This document shows, one piece after another, positions 49,823 through 58,552 of a stretch of DNA of 64,000 bases; position 1 is the stretch's first letter; each line of letters starts with the position of its first letter. The notes below the pieces were generated by a model, which saw nothing but the letters and a program-made list of their open reading frames with translations, did no database searches and had not been told where the DNA came from. Origin of the DNA: Pirellulaceae bacterium. Lineage in GTDB: Bacteria > Planctomycetota > Planctomycetia > Pirellulales > Pirellulaceae. A program made the translations under genes and the position numbers. The stretch is taken from contig JADYZV010000041.1 in the NCBI GenBank assembly GCA_020852965.1, positions 1 through 64,000 on the forward strand, in the 5' to 3' direction.

Positions 49823-51243
49823 ATTGCCTGCAATGCGAAGATCTATATGCGTCCTATTTCGAAGGCCTCTTGAACGATGAGCAAGTAGGCGAGTTCGAAA
49901 AACACATCGCCGATTGTAGGACTTGCTCGACCTCACTTGAAGAAACTCGCCAGACTATTGATCGCCTAACGGAAGACGGTAAAGAGAGTTCTACTTTTTC
50001 GATGAGCACCGCCGTCATGGATCAGATTCTTCAACGACAATCTCGCCAACTGAGGAGAACCCCAATTGTCCGATTCGTAAAACTCGCCATTGCTGCTAGC
50101 CTGCTGGTCACCGCGTGCGCCGGAATTGCGTATCTCGTCTCTGTTATCGGTGGCAGCAATGTATACGCCGACGTTCCAGAAGCTGTTAAGCAAATCGAAC
50201 AGGCGAAGACCGTAACCTGGAAGCAAAAGTTCTACGAAAGGCGGAGTCGCAATGACACCAAAGAGCAGACTCTCAGCAACGACCACGTCGAACACCAAAC
50301 GCGTGAGTGCGCTTATAAAGCTCCCGGTCTCTATCGTCAAGTTACACTCGACGAGAATGGACGAGTGGGATCGATTGATATCAACGATTCCATTGGACTG
50401 AAAAGGCTCTTACTAAATCCCACAGAAATGAAGGCGACTTTATTTCATCTCACCCAACCCATGTTTCCCGCGAACGGACTTTTTGCAGATGTAAAGGAGC
50501 GTCTTAGAAGCGATAATCTTGAGTGGTTGGGAGAGAAGGAGATGGTAGGGAGCAAGGCCAACGGATTTCGGCATACATCCTGGTTCGAAAGGGGCAATAA
50601 GAACGTGAGCTATGACTTTTGGATTGACGCAGAGACTAAACATTTGGTCGCGGAACAGATTCCAGGGGTGAACATTCTTGACCCCAATAAAATTTACGAT
50701 GAACCTGCGTCCAACCAGGTAAGAGTTGGTTCCCTGAAATATGACATCAGATTCGGTGTGGAGCTGGATGACTCACTCTTCAGTCTTGATGTGCCAGAAG
50801 GGTATACATTGACGGTGGTAGACGCTGTTAAGGTTACAGAGCAAGAGGTGATTGAGTTTCTCGGCATGGTGGCCGAATACTTCGACAACACCTTCCCGGA
50901 CCGAATGCCGCAATTTGATTACGGAGCCGAGCATATCAGGCTTAAGCAGGTGCAGGCGAAATCAAAAGAGGAACGGACACTCGTCGAAAACCGGCTAGTG
51001 GAGACCATTGACAAGTACATGCAGATGTCCCTTGGGGGCCCAGGACCGACTTACGAATTCATGCAGGCGAATATCGTTGAGGGAAGCTGGAGGTACATTG
51101 GAAAAGGAGTCAAGCTGGGCGACGGGGAAAGAATTGTTTGCTGGTACCGGCCGAAAGACTCCCAGGGTTTCCGCGTCGTCTATGGTGACCTTAGTGTGAA
51201 AAGCATGGCGGCCGACGACTTGCCATTGCAAGTTGAGCCGTAG
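49819..51243 (+). CDS. Anti-sigma factor with large extracytoplasmic domain
   Basis: 474 residues. Residues 1-45 form a zinc-finger anti-sigma (ZAS, zf-HC2-like) domain with MNCLQCEDLY and FEKHIADCRTC (H-x3-C-x2-C). A membrane helix is at about 87-108 (LAIAASLLVTACAGIAYLVS). The outside part first resembles a LolA-like sensor domain (YADVPEAVKQIEQAKTVTWK, YKAPGLYRQVTLDENG, FDFWID-like YDFWIDAETKHLVAEQIPG, GVELDDSLFSLDVPEGYTL). A second domain follows from about 345 (TEQEVIEFLGMVAEYFDNTFP, ERIVCWYRPKDSQGFRVVYGDL). It probably binds the sigma factor until an envelope signal arrives; the signal is unknown. Confidence 0.9.
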   Translation: MNCLQCEDLYASYFEGLLNDEQVGEFEKHIADCRTCSTSLEETRQTIDRLTEDGKESSTFSMSTAVMDQILQRQSRQLRRTPIVRFVKLAIAASLLVTACAGIAYLVSVIGGSNVYADVPEAVKQIEQAKTVTWKQKFYERRSRNDTKEQTLSNDHVEHQTRECAYKAPGLYRQVTLDENGRVGSIDINDSIGLKRLLLNPTEMKATLFHLTQPMFPANGLFADVKERLRSDNLEWLGEKEMVGSKANGFRHTSWFERGNKNVSYDFWIDAETKHLVAEQIPGVNILDPNKIYDEPASNQVRVGSLKYDIRFGVELDDSLFSLDVPEGYTLTVVDAVKVTEQEVIEFLGMVAEYFDNTFPDRMPQFDYGAEHIRLKQVQAKSKEERTLVENRLVETIDKYMQMSLGGPGPTYEFMQANIVEGSWRYIGKGVKLGDGERIVCWYRPKDSQGFRVVYGDLSVKSMAADDLPLQVEP

Positions 51244-51286
51244 CGGAAGGTTGGTTGGTTGGTTCGATGAACGATGAATGGGAAGT

Positions 51287-51308
51287 GACTCGTTACCTCG
51301 TCCACTAC
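51287..51308. repeat. Half copy of element A (GACTCG...GTCCACTAC)
   Basis: GACTCGTTACCTCGTCCACT then AC matches the right arm of the CTAGTGCTT elements. Similar half copies occur at 60643-60666 and 58547-58556. It lies 44 bases past the anti-sigma stop codon. Confidence 0.75.
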
Positions 51309-51415
51309 GGTGCGGAACTGTGTAAAATGGGAACTGTGAGGCATCAAAATCTAACACCAGAACTTACCGTTGCCCCAACTTCCCCAACCACGATTGACAG
51401 AGTGACGAGAACCAC

Positions 51416-51865
51416 GTGAGAATCTATCTTGACCTTTGTTGCTTCAACCGACCTTTTGACGATCAGTCGCAAGCTTTGGTTCGACTTCAAACGGAAGCAA
51501 AGCTCGTTGTTCAAAACTGGATACGCGAAGGGCACCACTCGTTGGTCTGGTCAGGGATTCTGGATCTCGAAAACATGAACAACCCTGACGAAGAGCGGGG
51601 CACCGCAATTTCGGCTTGGAAAGCGACCGCTGAGTTAGACGTTGACACTACCGCATCGGTGGAATAGACCGCGCATCAGTTCAAAGTCCTAGGACTAAAA
51701 ACTATGGATGCGCTTCACCTCGCGAGTGCTATCGAAGCAAAAGCCGACAGGTTCCTTACGACAGACAAGGGAATCTTAAGTAAGATGAGATTGGAGCCAC
51801 GCATCAGCGTGCTCGATCCGATCGATTTTATTCGCGAAATGGACGAGGGTTCCGATGAAGAGTGA
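51416..51865 (+). pseudogene. PIN-domain toxin-like gene interrupted by an in-frame TAG
   Basis: From a GTG at 51416 the frame reads RIYLDLCCFNRPFDDQSQ (PIN motif, first Asp), then WSGILDLENMNNPDEERG. After DTTASVE there is TAG at 51665-51667, and the same frame goes on with TAHQFKVLGLKTMDALHLAS and DRFLTTDKGILSKM (the later acidic residues) to a TGA at 51863. Read through the stop, it is a normal ~150-residue PIN domain ribonuclease with nothing else missing. It is either a recent nonsense mutation or readthrough. Its 3' end overlaps the following small gene by 11 bases, the layout of a toxin-antitoxin pair. Confidence 0.85.
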
Positions 51866-52085
51866 TATTCAACTACGCAGTGACGCGATGCAGCTCCTAC
51901 GCAAGCAACTCGGACTGGTGGAATCCGAGCGATTCATTGCCTTAATCGCTCGTGAAACGTTTGACTATACACGCTGGCGCCAAAACCAGTGGACAGACGC
52001 GACAGTTGCCGAGCTCGCTGAACAATCACGCCAGTTGCGTCGAAAAGCCATCGACGAAGGCAAACAAGAGGATCGTCGGAGGTAA
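51855..52085 (+). CDS. Small partner of the PIN gene (possible antitoxin)
   Basis: 76 residues, ATG inside the end of the PIN frame. The core is LLRKQLGLVESERFIALIAR followed by ETFDYTRWRQNQWTDATV, then VAELAEQSRQLRRKA. I recall similar short proteins next to PIN-domain genes in several bacterial phyla, where they are hypothetical. Highly charged and helical, without a recognised DNA-binding fold. By position it is the likely antitoxin or accessory protein. Still intact while the PIN gene has a stop, which fits a toxin inactivated under selection. Confidence 0.75.
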   Translation: MKSDIQLRSDAMQLLRKQLGLVESERFIALIARETFDYTRWRQNQWTDATVAELAEQSRQLRRKAIDEGKQEDRRR

Positions 52086-52338
52086 CTGAACCAGCCGGAG
52101 TGGATGGTGGCTTGGGAGTGATTCTGCTACGGAGAGTTGGCTCGATGCGGTAGCGACATGGGCAGCGCGGCTGTACCGGCCAAGTAGGCGCAGGCAGGAG
52201 CGGAGTTGATTGCACCTTGCCACGACACTATGCGCATAAGGTTTGGGGAGTGTGGTTGGCTGCCGCAAGTGAGCTTATCCGTTGGCTGCCGCAGGTGCCG
52301 TCGCCTGCTCCGTCTCGGCGTTAAACCCGGATTATTCA

Positions 52339-52458
52339 TAACCCGCAGCGTCAGCAAGGACGTTTGAGTCAGAGTCAAAAATTAAAAGCATGAACTACCT
52401 TGGTTTTTCGCAACCCACTTGCAGTTGCGTCAAACGTCCTTGCTGACGCTGCGGGTTA
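52339..52458. repeat. 29-base perfect inverted repeats, 62-base loop
   Basis: The left arm TAACCCGCAGCGTCAGCAAG plus 9 bases (52339-52367) is exactly matched by the right arm (52430-52458). The right arm lies four bases beyond the purN stop codon, next to a GTAGGCTCGTAA remnant. It lies in a 377-base gene-free stretch (52086-52462), which also has the short direct repeat TTGGCTGCCGCA near 52255 and 52284. Likely a large 3' hairpin or element ends. Confidence 0.85.
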
Positions 52459-52462
52459 CGGT

Positions 52463-53083
52463 TTACGAGCCTACAAACACTCGGCGGTCGGTGACGGTGA
52501 CTCGGCCGGTGGCGATGGCGGCGATGACTTCGGGGTAGAGCTGGCGTTCCAGTTCGCCGATACGCTGCTGCAAATCTTGTGGTGAGTCGCTATCTAAAAC
52601 CGGGCAACTGCGCTGGGCGATGATGGGGCCGTGATCGTACTGGTTATCGACAAAGTGGACGGTGCAGCCGGATAACTTTACACCATATTCAATAGCTGCC
52701 GTGTGAACTCGTAGACCGTAGTAGCCCTGGCCACTGAAGGCAGGGATCAAGGCGGGGTGGATGTTGATGACGCGATTGGCAAAGTCGTCGGGGATGCCCA
52801 GATGTTCTAAGTAGCCTCCCATCACTACCAACTGCACATCGTGCTTGCGGCACAATCCGAAGATCTGCTGGCTGTGAGCCTGCTGATCGGTGAAGTTCTT
52901 ACGGGCGACGACTTCGGTCGGGATCGAGGCTTGTTCGGCATGGCGCAAGCCGCCGGCTTTGGGATTGCTGCTGATCACCAGTGCAAAGTCAATTAGCAAT
53001 TCGCCACGTCGCTGGTACTCGATCAAATTTGCCAACGTGGAACCCGAGCCGGAGATGAGTACGGCTACGCGCAGTCGCGTCAT
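52463..53083 (-). CDS. purN: Phosphoribosylglycinamide formyltransferase 1
   Basis: Third step of purine synthesis, transferring formyl from 10-formyl-THF to GAR. 206 residues. The motifs are [20 protein letters not shown] (substrate loop), [28 protein letters not shown] (catalytic Asn and His), and the catalytic Asp region [20 protein letters not shown] (split). The last codons and stop (GTA GGC TCG TAA) are identical to the start of the GTAGGCTCGTAA repeat family, so the C-terminus appears to have been replaced by a repeat. The start overlaps the ileS stop by four bases (ATGA), so the genes are coupled. Confidence 0.96.
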   Translation of the reverse strand: MTRLRVAVLISGSGSTLANLIEYQRRGELLIDFALVISSNPKAGGLRHAEQASIPTEVVARKNFTDQQAHSQQIFGLCRKHDVQLVVMGGYLEHLGIPDDFANRVINIHPALIPAFSGQGYYGLRVHTAAIEYGVKLSGCTVHFVDNQYDHGPIIAQRSCPVLDSDSPQDLQQRIGELERQLYPEVIAAIATGRVTVTDRRVFVGS

Positions 53084-56000
53084 GCTGGACCTCCGCTGCT
53101 CGCTACCGCAGCTACCTTTTCTATTCCGAGCTGAAGTGTTTGTCCAGAGATTTCGAACGAATGCGTATCAATTGGACTGGCGGGCGGGCTGAACAGGATC
53201 TCAGTCGCCAAGGTTTCACCGATAATGGTGGCGTGATTTTCTTCGATGGCCAAAGTGAGTTCTGCATTGTCAAACTCGAAATAGACTCGAATGCGATCGG
53301 TGAATTGACAGTCGCGCTGCTTCCGCAAGTCCTGAATCAAGCGCACGACGTCGCGGGCCATCCCCTCGCGAATCAGTTCAGGGGTCAAGTCGGTTGACAG
53401 GACCACCACGCATTCGCGCCCTTGTGCAGCCGCCCAGCCACTCTTGGCCTTGAGACGGACTTCCAATTCATCTCCGGTCAATCGTAGGGGCTGTTCGCCC
53501 AGTTCGATTTCGACAAAGCCTTGGCTCTGCAATTCTGCCAATAGTCGGGCACCATCGAGCGCGGCGAGCTGCTTCTTCAACTCGGGAAGTTGCTTACCGA
53601 CGCGCGGCCCGAGCAATTTGAAATTGGGTAGGATTTGGTACTCGATGTAGGGACTATTCCCTGCGTTGTAGGCGATCTGTTTGACGTTCAACTCTTCGCG
53701 AATGATCTGATCGTGCTCGGTGAGCCAAGCCATGTGGGTATCGCTGGCCAAACTGACTTCGACACTGGCTAGGGGCTGGCGAACTTTCAATTTAGCGTCC
53801 ATCCGCGCGGAGCGGCCCAGTGAAGCGATCTCGCGCAACACGCGCATGCGCTCACTCAGCAGGCTATCGCAACGCTGGCTGGCGACGGTGGGATAGTCGC
53901 ACAAGTGGACGCTGGTACGCACTCGCTCGCGCACCGACTCGGTCAACGTCTGCCACATCGACTCGGCCACAAACGGTACGAAAGGTGCAACCAACTTGCT
54001 CAGTTCGAGCAGCACTTCATAGAGCGTCCAATAGGCGTCCGACTTGTCGCGACTCTCTGCCGCTTTGGCCTTGCCCCAGTAGCGGTCGCGACAGCGGCGC
54101 ACGTACCAATTGCTCAGGCCGTCGACTAGGGCCGAGATCTGCTGGCAGGCTCCAAAGCTGTCGTAGCGATCCATCCGCTCGATCACCTCGGCAGTCGTCG
54201 TGGCGAGCTCACCTAGTATCCAGCGATCGAGTTCTGCGCGCTCGGCCACGGGCGAATAGCTAGGGGCAGTGGCCAGTTCGTCTCGGCCGAGCTGATCCAA
54301 CTGGCCGGGCGCTTCCGTGGCACCGGCAAAGCCATCGATCTCGGCGTAGATAGTGAAAAAGCTCAGCACGTTCCACATCCGCAACAGAAACTCGGGGATG
54401 CTATCGCGAATAGCCCGCTCCGAGTAGATGATCGAGCTCCACGGTGGTTGGTTAGCAAAGAAGTACCAACGCAGGGCATCCGCGCCATGATTGTCAAAGA
54501 TTTCTTGCGGGCTGCGATAATTGCGCAGTTGCTTGGACATCTTGCCCGTCTTGGAGATGTAGCTGGTCCCCAAGGCAGTGCGGGCTTCCTCTTCGGTCAA
54601 ATAGCGTTGCTTGCCATCCTTGCTCTCGTACCATTCGGCCAGCATCAGCCCCAGCACGATGCAGTTCTTAAACGGATGCGGATAGGCGACCGGCGCAATG
54701 TCGTGAGTGGGTTTCGGTGCAGCGAGCTTTGCAGATTTTTGCGTAGCTTCCTTAGCTTCCGCGTCGGCTTGACCAAACAGCATCGTGCTGATGGCCAGTT
54801 GGCTGTAGAACCAACCTCGAGTTTGATCGATGGCTTCGCTTATGAAGTCGGCGGGAAACGCTTTGGCGAATTCGTCGGTACCTTGGTGCGGGTAGCCCCA
54901 CTGGGCGAAGGGCATCGCGCCGGAATCGTACCAGCAATCGATCACTTCGCTCACGCGGCGCATGCGCTCACCGGCGGCAAAGGGAGAATCGTAGGTTACG
55001 GAATCGATGTAGGGCTTGTGGACTTTGAGATCTTCGGGCAACTCGGGATTGGCCGCTTTGGCTTGATCCCATCGGTCGGTTCCCGCCACGCCGGGCTTGC
55101 TCAGCACTTCTTCGTAGCTGCCAACCGCTTCACGCTTGCCCGTCTTTTCGCATTCCCAGATCGGCAGCGGCGTTCCCCAATAGCGTTCGCGTGACAACGC
55201 CCAATCGACATTATTTTGCAGGAAATTGCCAAAGCGACCATCGCGAATATTCTCGGGGAGCCAGCCAATTTGCGCGTTGTTGGTCAACATCGCATCGCGA
55301 AAGTCGGTCGTGCGGATAAACCAACTCTCGCGTGGGTATTGAATCAGCGGGTCCTGGTCAGCTCGCCAACAAAACGGATAGTCGTGCAAGACTTGATCGA
55401 GCAGCAGCAAACTTCCTGCCTCCTTCAATTGTCTGGCAATCGCCTTGTCGGCATCCTTGACCCACACGCCTTGGTGATCAGGCACATCGGAAGTGAATTT
55501 TCCGTCGGGGCCAACCGCGCACAGCAACTGCGGTTTGTCTCCGCTGGGATCGAACCGCGATTGCTCTTCCTGCAACAGTTCGTAGTCGATCTCTCCGAAG
55601 GCCGGGGCGATGTGGACCAATCCCGTACCGCTGTCGAGCGTCACAAAGTCGGCACCTACAACGCGCCAATAGAGTCGTTCTGCTTTTCCGTCGCGCAGTT
55701 GTCCGCTTGCCTGCTCGAATTTCGAAAAGTAAGTATCCATCGGCGGGACATAGCACTGGCCGACTAGCTCACTCCCTTTTAGTGTGCGCTCGACGGTCCA
55801 AGTTCGCTTTGCTTTTTCGGCCAACGCGTCGGCCAAGCTGGCAGCCACAATCAAGCGTTCGTCACTTTCCGCGTCAAGACAAATAGCGTAGTCGATGTCG
55901 GGATGGACGGCTGCGAACGTATTGCTGGGCAGCGTCCAAGGGGTTGTGGTCCATACGACCAGCGACGTGTTTGGATCGTCGACCAGGCGGAACTTGACAT

Positions 56001-56619
56001 ACACGCTCGGGTCGGCCACTTCGCGGTAGCCCTGGCCAACTTCACCGGCGGAGAGAGCGGTGCCGCCTTGGGCCCACCACCACACGATTTTATGGCCGCG
56101 ATACAGCAGACCTTGGTCGAATAGCTTCTTCAGCGACCACCACACGCTTTCGACGTAGCTCTGGTGATAGGTCACGTAGGCCTCGCTGAGGTCGATCCAG
56201 AAACCGATGCGCTCGGTCAATCGCTCCCATTCTTGCATGTAGCGCCACACGCTTTGTTGACACTTTTGGATGAACGGTTCGATACCGTATTCTTCGATCT
56301 CTTCCTTACTGTGAATCCCCAGTTGCTTGCACACCTCGACCTCGACAGGCAGGCCGTGGGTGTCCCAGCCCGCTTTGCGCTCGCACAGATAGCCGCGCAT
56401 GGTTTTGTAACGCGGGAACAGATCCTTGATCGCTCGCGTCAAGCAATGCCCTGGGTGAGGCAGACCGTTGGCGGTTGGCGGCCCTTCGTAAAAAACGAAC
56501 GTTGGGGCCCCAGCCCGTTGGCGCAGGCTCTGCGCATAGATCGCGTTCTCCTTCCAAAAGGCGAGAATCTGCTCTTCTTGCTTGGGGAAACTGACCTGCG
56601 TACTGACGGCTTTGAACAT
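53080..56619 (-). CDS. ileS: Isoleucyl-tRNA synthetase (eukaryote-like, type 2)
   Basis: Charges tRNA-Ile. 1179 residues, longer than the usual bacterial enzyme. Class I motifs: HPGH in [19 protein letters not shown] near 57 (HIGH equivalent) and KMSKQ in [13 protein letters not shown] near 690. The editing domain (CP1) has [19 protein letters not shown] and [14 protein letters not shown]. The layout and sequence ([38 protein letters not shown]) fit the type 2 branch shared with eukaryotic cytosolic enzymes, and the C-terminus lacks the zinc finger of type 1. By family knowledge type 2 enzymes resist mupirocin. First gene of an operon with purN. Confidence 0.96.
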   Translation of the reverse strand: MFKAVSTQVSFPKQEEQILAFWKENAIYAQSLRQRAGAPTFVFYEGPPTANGLPHPGHCLTRAIKDLFPRYKTMRGYLCERKAGWDTHGLPVEVEVCKQLGIHSKEEIEEYGIEPFIQKCQQSVWRYMQEWERLTERIGFWIDLSEAYVTYHQSYVESVWWSLKKLFDQGLLYRGHKIVWWWAQGGTALSAGEVGQGYREVADPSVYVKFRLVDDPNTSLVVWTTTPWTLPSNTFAAVHPDIDYAICLDAESDERLIVAASLADALAEKAKRTWTVERTLKGSELVGQCYVPPMDTYFSKFEQASGQLRDGKAERLYWRVVGADFVTLDSGTGLVHIAPAFGEIDYELLQEEQSRFDPSGDKPQLLCAVGPDGKFTSDVPDHQGVWVKDADKAIARQLKEAGSLLLLDQVLHDYPFCWRADQDPLIQYPRESWFIRTTDFRDAMLTNNAQIGWLPENIRDGRFGNFLQNNVDWALSRERYWGTPLPIWECEKTGKREAVGSYEEVLSKPGVAGTDRWDQAKAANPELPEDLKVHKPYIDSVTYDSPFAAGERMRRVSEVIDCWYDSGAMPFAQWGYPHQGTDEFAKAFPADFISEAIDQTRGWFYSQLAISTMLFGQADAEAKEATQKSAKLAAPKPTHDIAPVAYPHPFKNCIVLGLMLAEWYESKDGKQRYLTEEEARTALGTSYISKTGKMSKQLRNYRSPQEIFDNHGADALRWYFFANQPPWSSIIYSERAIRDSIPEFLLRMWNVLSFFTIYAEIDGFAGATEAPGQLDQLGRDELATAPSYSPVAERAELDRWILGELATTTAEVIERMDRYDSFGACQQISALVDGLSNWYVRRCRDRYWGKAKAAESRDKSDAYWTLYEVLLELSKLVAPFVPFVAESMWQTLTESVRERVRTSVHLCDYPTVASQRCDSLLSERMRVLREIASLGRSARMDAKLKVRQPLASVEVSLASDTHMAWLTEHDQIIREELNVKQIAYNAGNSPYIEYQILPNFKLLGPRVGKQLPELKKQLAALDGARLLAELQSQGFVEIELGEQPLRLTGDELEVRLKAKSGWAAAQGRECVVVLSTDLTPELIREGMARDVVRLIQDLRKQRDCQFTDRIRVYFEFDNAELTLAIEENHATIIGETLATEILFSPPASPIDTHSFEISGQTLQLGIEKVAAVASSGGPA

Positions 56620-56718
56620 GGGGGATCGAGCTATAGTGGCAAAGTGGTGTGAGATCTAATTGAACCGGCCCCAATTTTCACCGCTGAAGCTGTTTGGATA
56701 AAGGCCACTTGAGCTACT

Positions 56719-56850
56719 TTAGGCTGAATTTGCCTATGCATGCGCGGTCGATGAGGGTGACGCAGTGGGTGGCGATGGCGGCGATCACTTCGGGATGTAG
56801 CTTGAGTTCCAACTCGCCGACGCGCGGCTGCAAGTCTTGCGTCGGGATTC
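56719..56850 (-). pseudogene. purN fragment 2 (C-terminal part)
   Basis: The minus strand reads [20 protein letters not shown] then CVTLIDRACIGKFSLK and a stop. The intact purN has [20 protein letters not shown] then [13 protein letters not shown]. The DNA aligns without gaps to 52480-52590 at a constant offset of 4260 bases. The match ends just where the repeat-derived end of purN begins, so this copy may show the original C-terminus. It lies 100 bases upstream of the ileS start. Confidence 0.88.
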
Positions 56851-56851
56851 A

Positions 56852-56921
56852 GGCAGAAAAATGGAGGCAGAAAAATGGAGGCAGAAAAATGGAGGCAGAA
56901 GAATGGAGACAGAAAAACTCC
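56852..56921. repeat. 14-base tandem repeat upstream of ileS
   Basis: Four copies of GGCAGAAAAATGGA (the last with one change) followed by a diverged fifth. Directly adjoins purN fragment 2. The further stretch to 56966 has no other feature. Confidence 0.9.
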
Positions 56922-56966
56922 CGATTTCCCCATTTTTTTGTCTGTATGTTTCTGTCTCAGGGCATT

Positions 56967-57008
56967 GTTCTTAGTTCTTAGTTCTTAGTTCTTAGTTCTT
57001 AGTTCTTA
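56967..57008. repeat. Heptanucleotide repeat (GTTCTTA)6
   Basis: Six perfect copies of the same 7-base class as the repeat at 1-177. The MFS gene's stop codon (56999-57001, minus strand TAA) lies inside it. The repeat directly adjoins a copy of the GTAGTGGACGAGG palindrome at 57007-57070. Confidence 0.92.
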
Positions 57009-58339
57009 GTGGACGAAGTTCGGAGTCCGTTTGGTGGGATGCGCTCGGGACTCGGTACCTCGTCCACTACGGGAAGTTCGCGCCACAGCAACATAAATAG
57101 CAGCAAACCGACCATCGGAGACCAACCGACCAGCATGATCCCCATATCAAACGAACCGGTGCGATCGACGGCCTCGCCAAACACGGGTTGCATGGGGGAC
57201 GAGGCCATCCAACCGATGAATGCCAGCACCCCCGTCAGCTTGCCCATGTGCCGCTGACTCAATTCTTGCGTGAATGAGTAGTAGCAGGGAAATACCCCGA
57301 GCGTTCCGGCCGCCACCAACAACAGCACTCCCAGCAGCGGCCAGCCCGCCGGCAACGCAGAGGCCACGGTGGTCAGGGCGGCCAATACTGAGCATCCGAA
57401 GAACACCATTAAGCGACTGCGATGCACGTCCCAACCTCGCCTGACTAGCCATAGCCCCACAATGCCAGCCAGAATGCAACCCACGTCGGTGGCGATAAAG
57501 TAGACCGAATTGAAGTACAGCGCATACGTTTCACTGTAGCCGCGGCCCGACTGTAGGAACTTTGGCAGCCAGTGCCGAATTAGTTGCCACGAGGTGTTGA
57601 TCGAGATGACCATCATGGCCAGCGCCCAAAAGCGACGGTCAGTGATGAAGTTCGACAGCCACTGCCATGGTCGCTCGTAGGCCTCGTTCGAACGGTCGAT
57701 ATCTAAATCACCACGTCGAATGATCGAAAACCACACTACGGCCCAGACCAATCCCACACCACCGATTACAAAGAAAGGTGAGCGCCAAGCATCGTCTGCT
57801 TCATTGCCAGTCACGATCACGCGGATGATGAGCGGCGTGAGAATAGCTCCCAAGGAAGCGCCGCTTTGCAATACGCTGTTGCCCATCACGCGACCGCCGC
57901 GCGTCATGATCGCCTGCGTCACGATCAATGCACACGGCCAGTGTCCCGACTCGAAGAACCCCAGCAGTCCACGGCAAACTAGCAGCGAAATGTAGCCGTG
58001 AGTCAAGCCAGTGGCGATGCCGACGGCCGACCATGCGATCAGCACCGCTGGATAGAGCAGGCGTACAGACATACGATCCGCCAACATACCGAAAAATAGC
58101 GAGCCGACGGCGAAGGCGATCCCAAATACGAGCTCCAGGTAACCATACTGAGCGTTGCTCATGTCGAACTGCTCTGTGATCCGCACCGACAGATTCGACA
58201 GCGTCTGCCGATCCATGTAGTTGATCATCGTTGCCAGCAGCAATAGGATACTGACCCAACTCTTCCACGCTGTCGAGCGTTGCCTGCTACCTGTCACTAG
58301 GGATACTTTCAGAGAGTTCGATTGTAGTGGACCAAGCAA
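56999..58339 (-). CDS. Major facilitator (ACS-type) transporter with repeat-derived C-terminus
   Basis: 446 residues with 12 membrane helices. The N-terminal half has MINYMDRQTLSNL, FGMLADRMSVR (the MFS loop 2-3 motif) and GFFESGHWPCALIV, as in hexuronate/sialate-type anion:cation symporters. It probably imports a sugar acid or similar organic anion. After the last helix (LLLFMLLWRELPVV) the final ~22 residues (DEVPSPERIPPNGLRTSSTK) are encoded by a palindromic element and the stop lies in a heptanucleotide repeat, so this tail is not ancestral. It is the last gene of a cluster with a Tat protein, creatininase and isomerase. Confidence 0.9.
   Translation of the reverse strand: MLGPLQSNSLKVSLVTGSRQRSTAWKSWVSILLLLATMINYMDRQTLSNLSVRITEQFDMSNAQYGYLELVFGIAFAVGSLFFGMLADRMSVRLLYPAVLIAWSAVGIATGLTHGYISLLVCRGLLGFFESGHWPCALIVTQAIMTRGGRVMGNSVLQSGASLGAILTPLIIRVIVTGNEADDAWRSPFFVIGGVGLVWAVVWFSIIRRGDLDIDRSNEAYERPWQWLSNFITDRRFWALAMMVISINTSWQLIRHWLPKFLQSGRGYSETYALYFNSVYFIATDVGCILAGIVGLWLVRRGWDVHRSRLMVFFGCSVLAALTTVASALPAGWPLLGVLLLVAAGTLGVFPCYYSFTQELSQRHMGKLTGVLAFIGWMASSPMQPVFGEAVDRTGSFDMGIMLVGWSPMVGLLLFMLLWRELPVVDEVPSPERIPPNGLRTSSTKN
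57007..57070. repeat. Core palindrome of element A inside the MFS gene end
   Basis: TAGTGGACGAAGTTCGGAGTCC at the left and, reversed, GTAGTGGACGAGGTACCGAGTCC at the right, with a 20-base centre. It matches the inner arms of the CTAGTGCTT elements but lacks the outer ends. It encodes the last residues of the MFS protein. Confidence 0.85.
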
Positions 58340-58398
58340 CGAGTCCGTTTGTAGTGGACGAGGTTACGAGTCCGTTGGATTCGGTAGTGGACGAATTG
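58324..58398. repeat. Three tandem half copies of element A core
   Basis: GTAGTGGACCAAGCAACGAG at 58324, GTAGTGGACGAGGTTACGAG at 58351 and GTAGTGGACGAATTG at 58384. They lie in the 200-base gap between the Tat protein and MFS genes, at the very start of the MFS gene (start 58339), so the first copy overlaps its first codons. A reverse half copy (CGTCCACTAC) is at 58547-58556. Confidence 0.85.
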
Positions 58399-58552
58399 TA
58401 TTAACCACGAAGCACACGAAAAAACACTGCTGGCGTTCTGGGTGGTCCAGCAATGCGGCAATGAGCAATGCGGAACTGTTCAAAAGTGAAAAGTGCAAAT
58501 CTATGGAAGTGAAATCCGAGGTTTGTAACGAGCGATACAACCGAATCGTCCA

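Noticed and set aside
54448-55194. 248-residue open frame antisense to ileS
   Set aside because: Antisense shadow within ileS.
56631-56933. 100-residue frame with a hydrophobic start
   Set aside because: The apparent hydrophobic repeats come from the 14-base tandem repeat read in one frame, and the rest is the purN relic out of frame.
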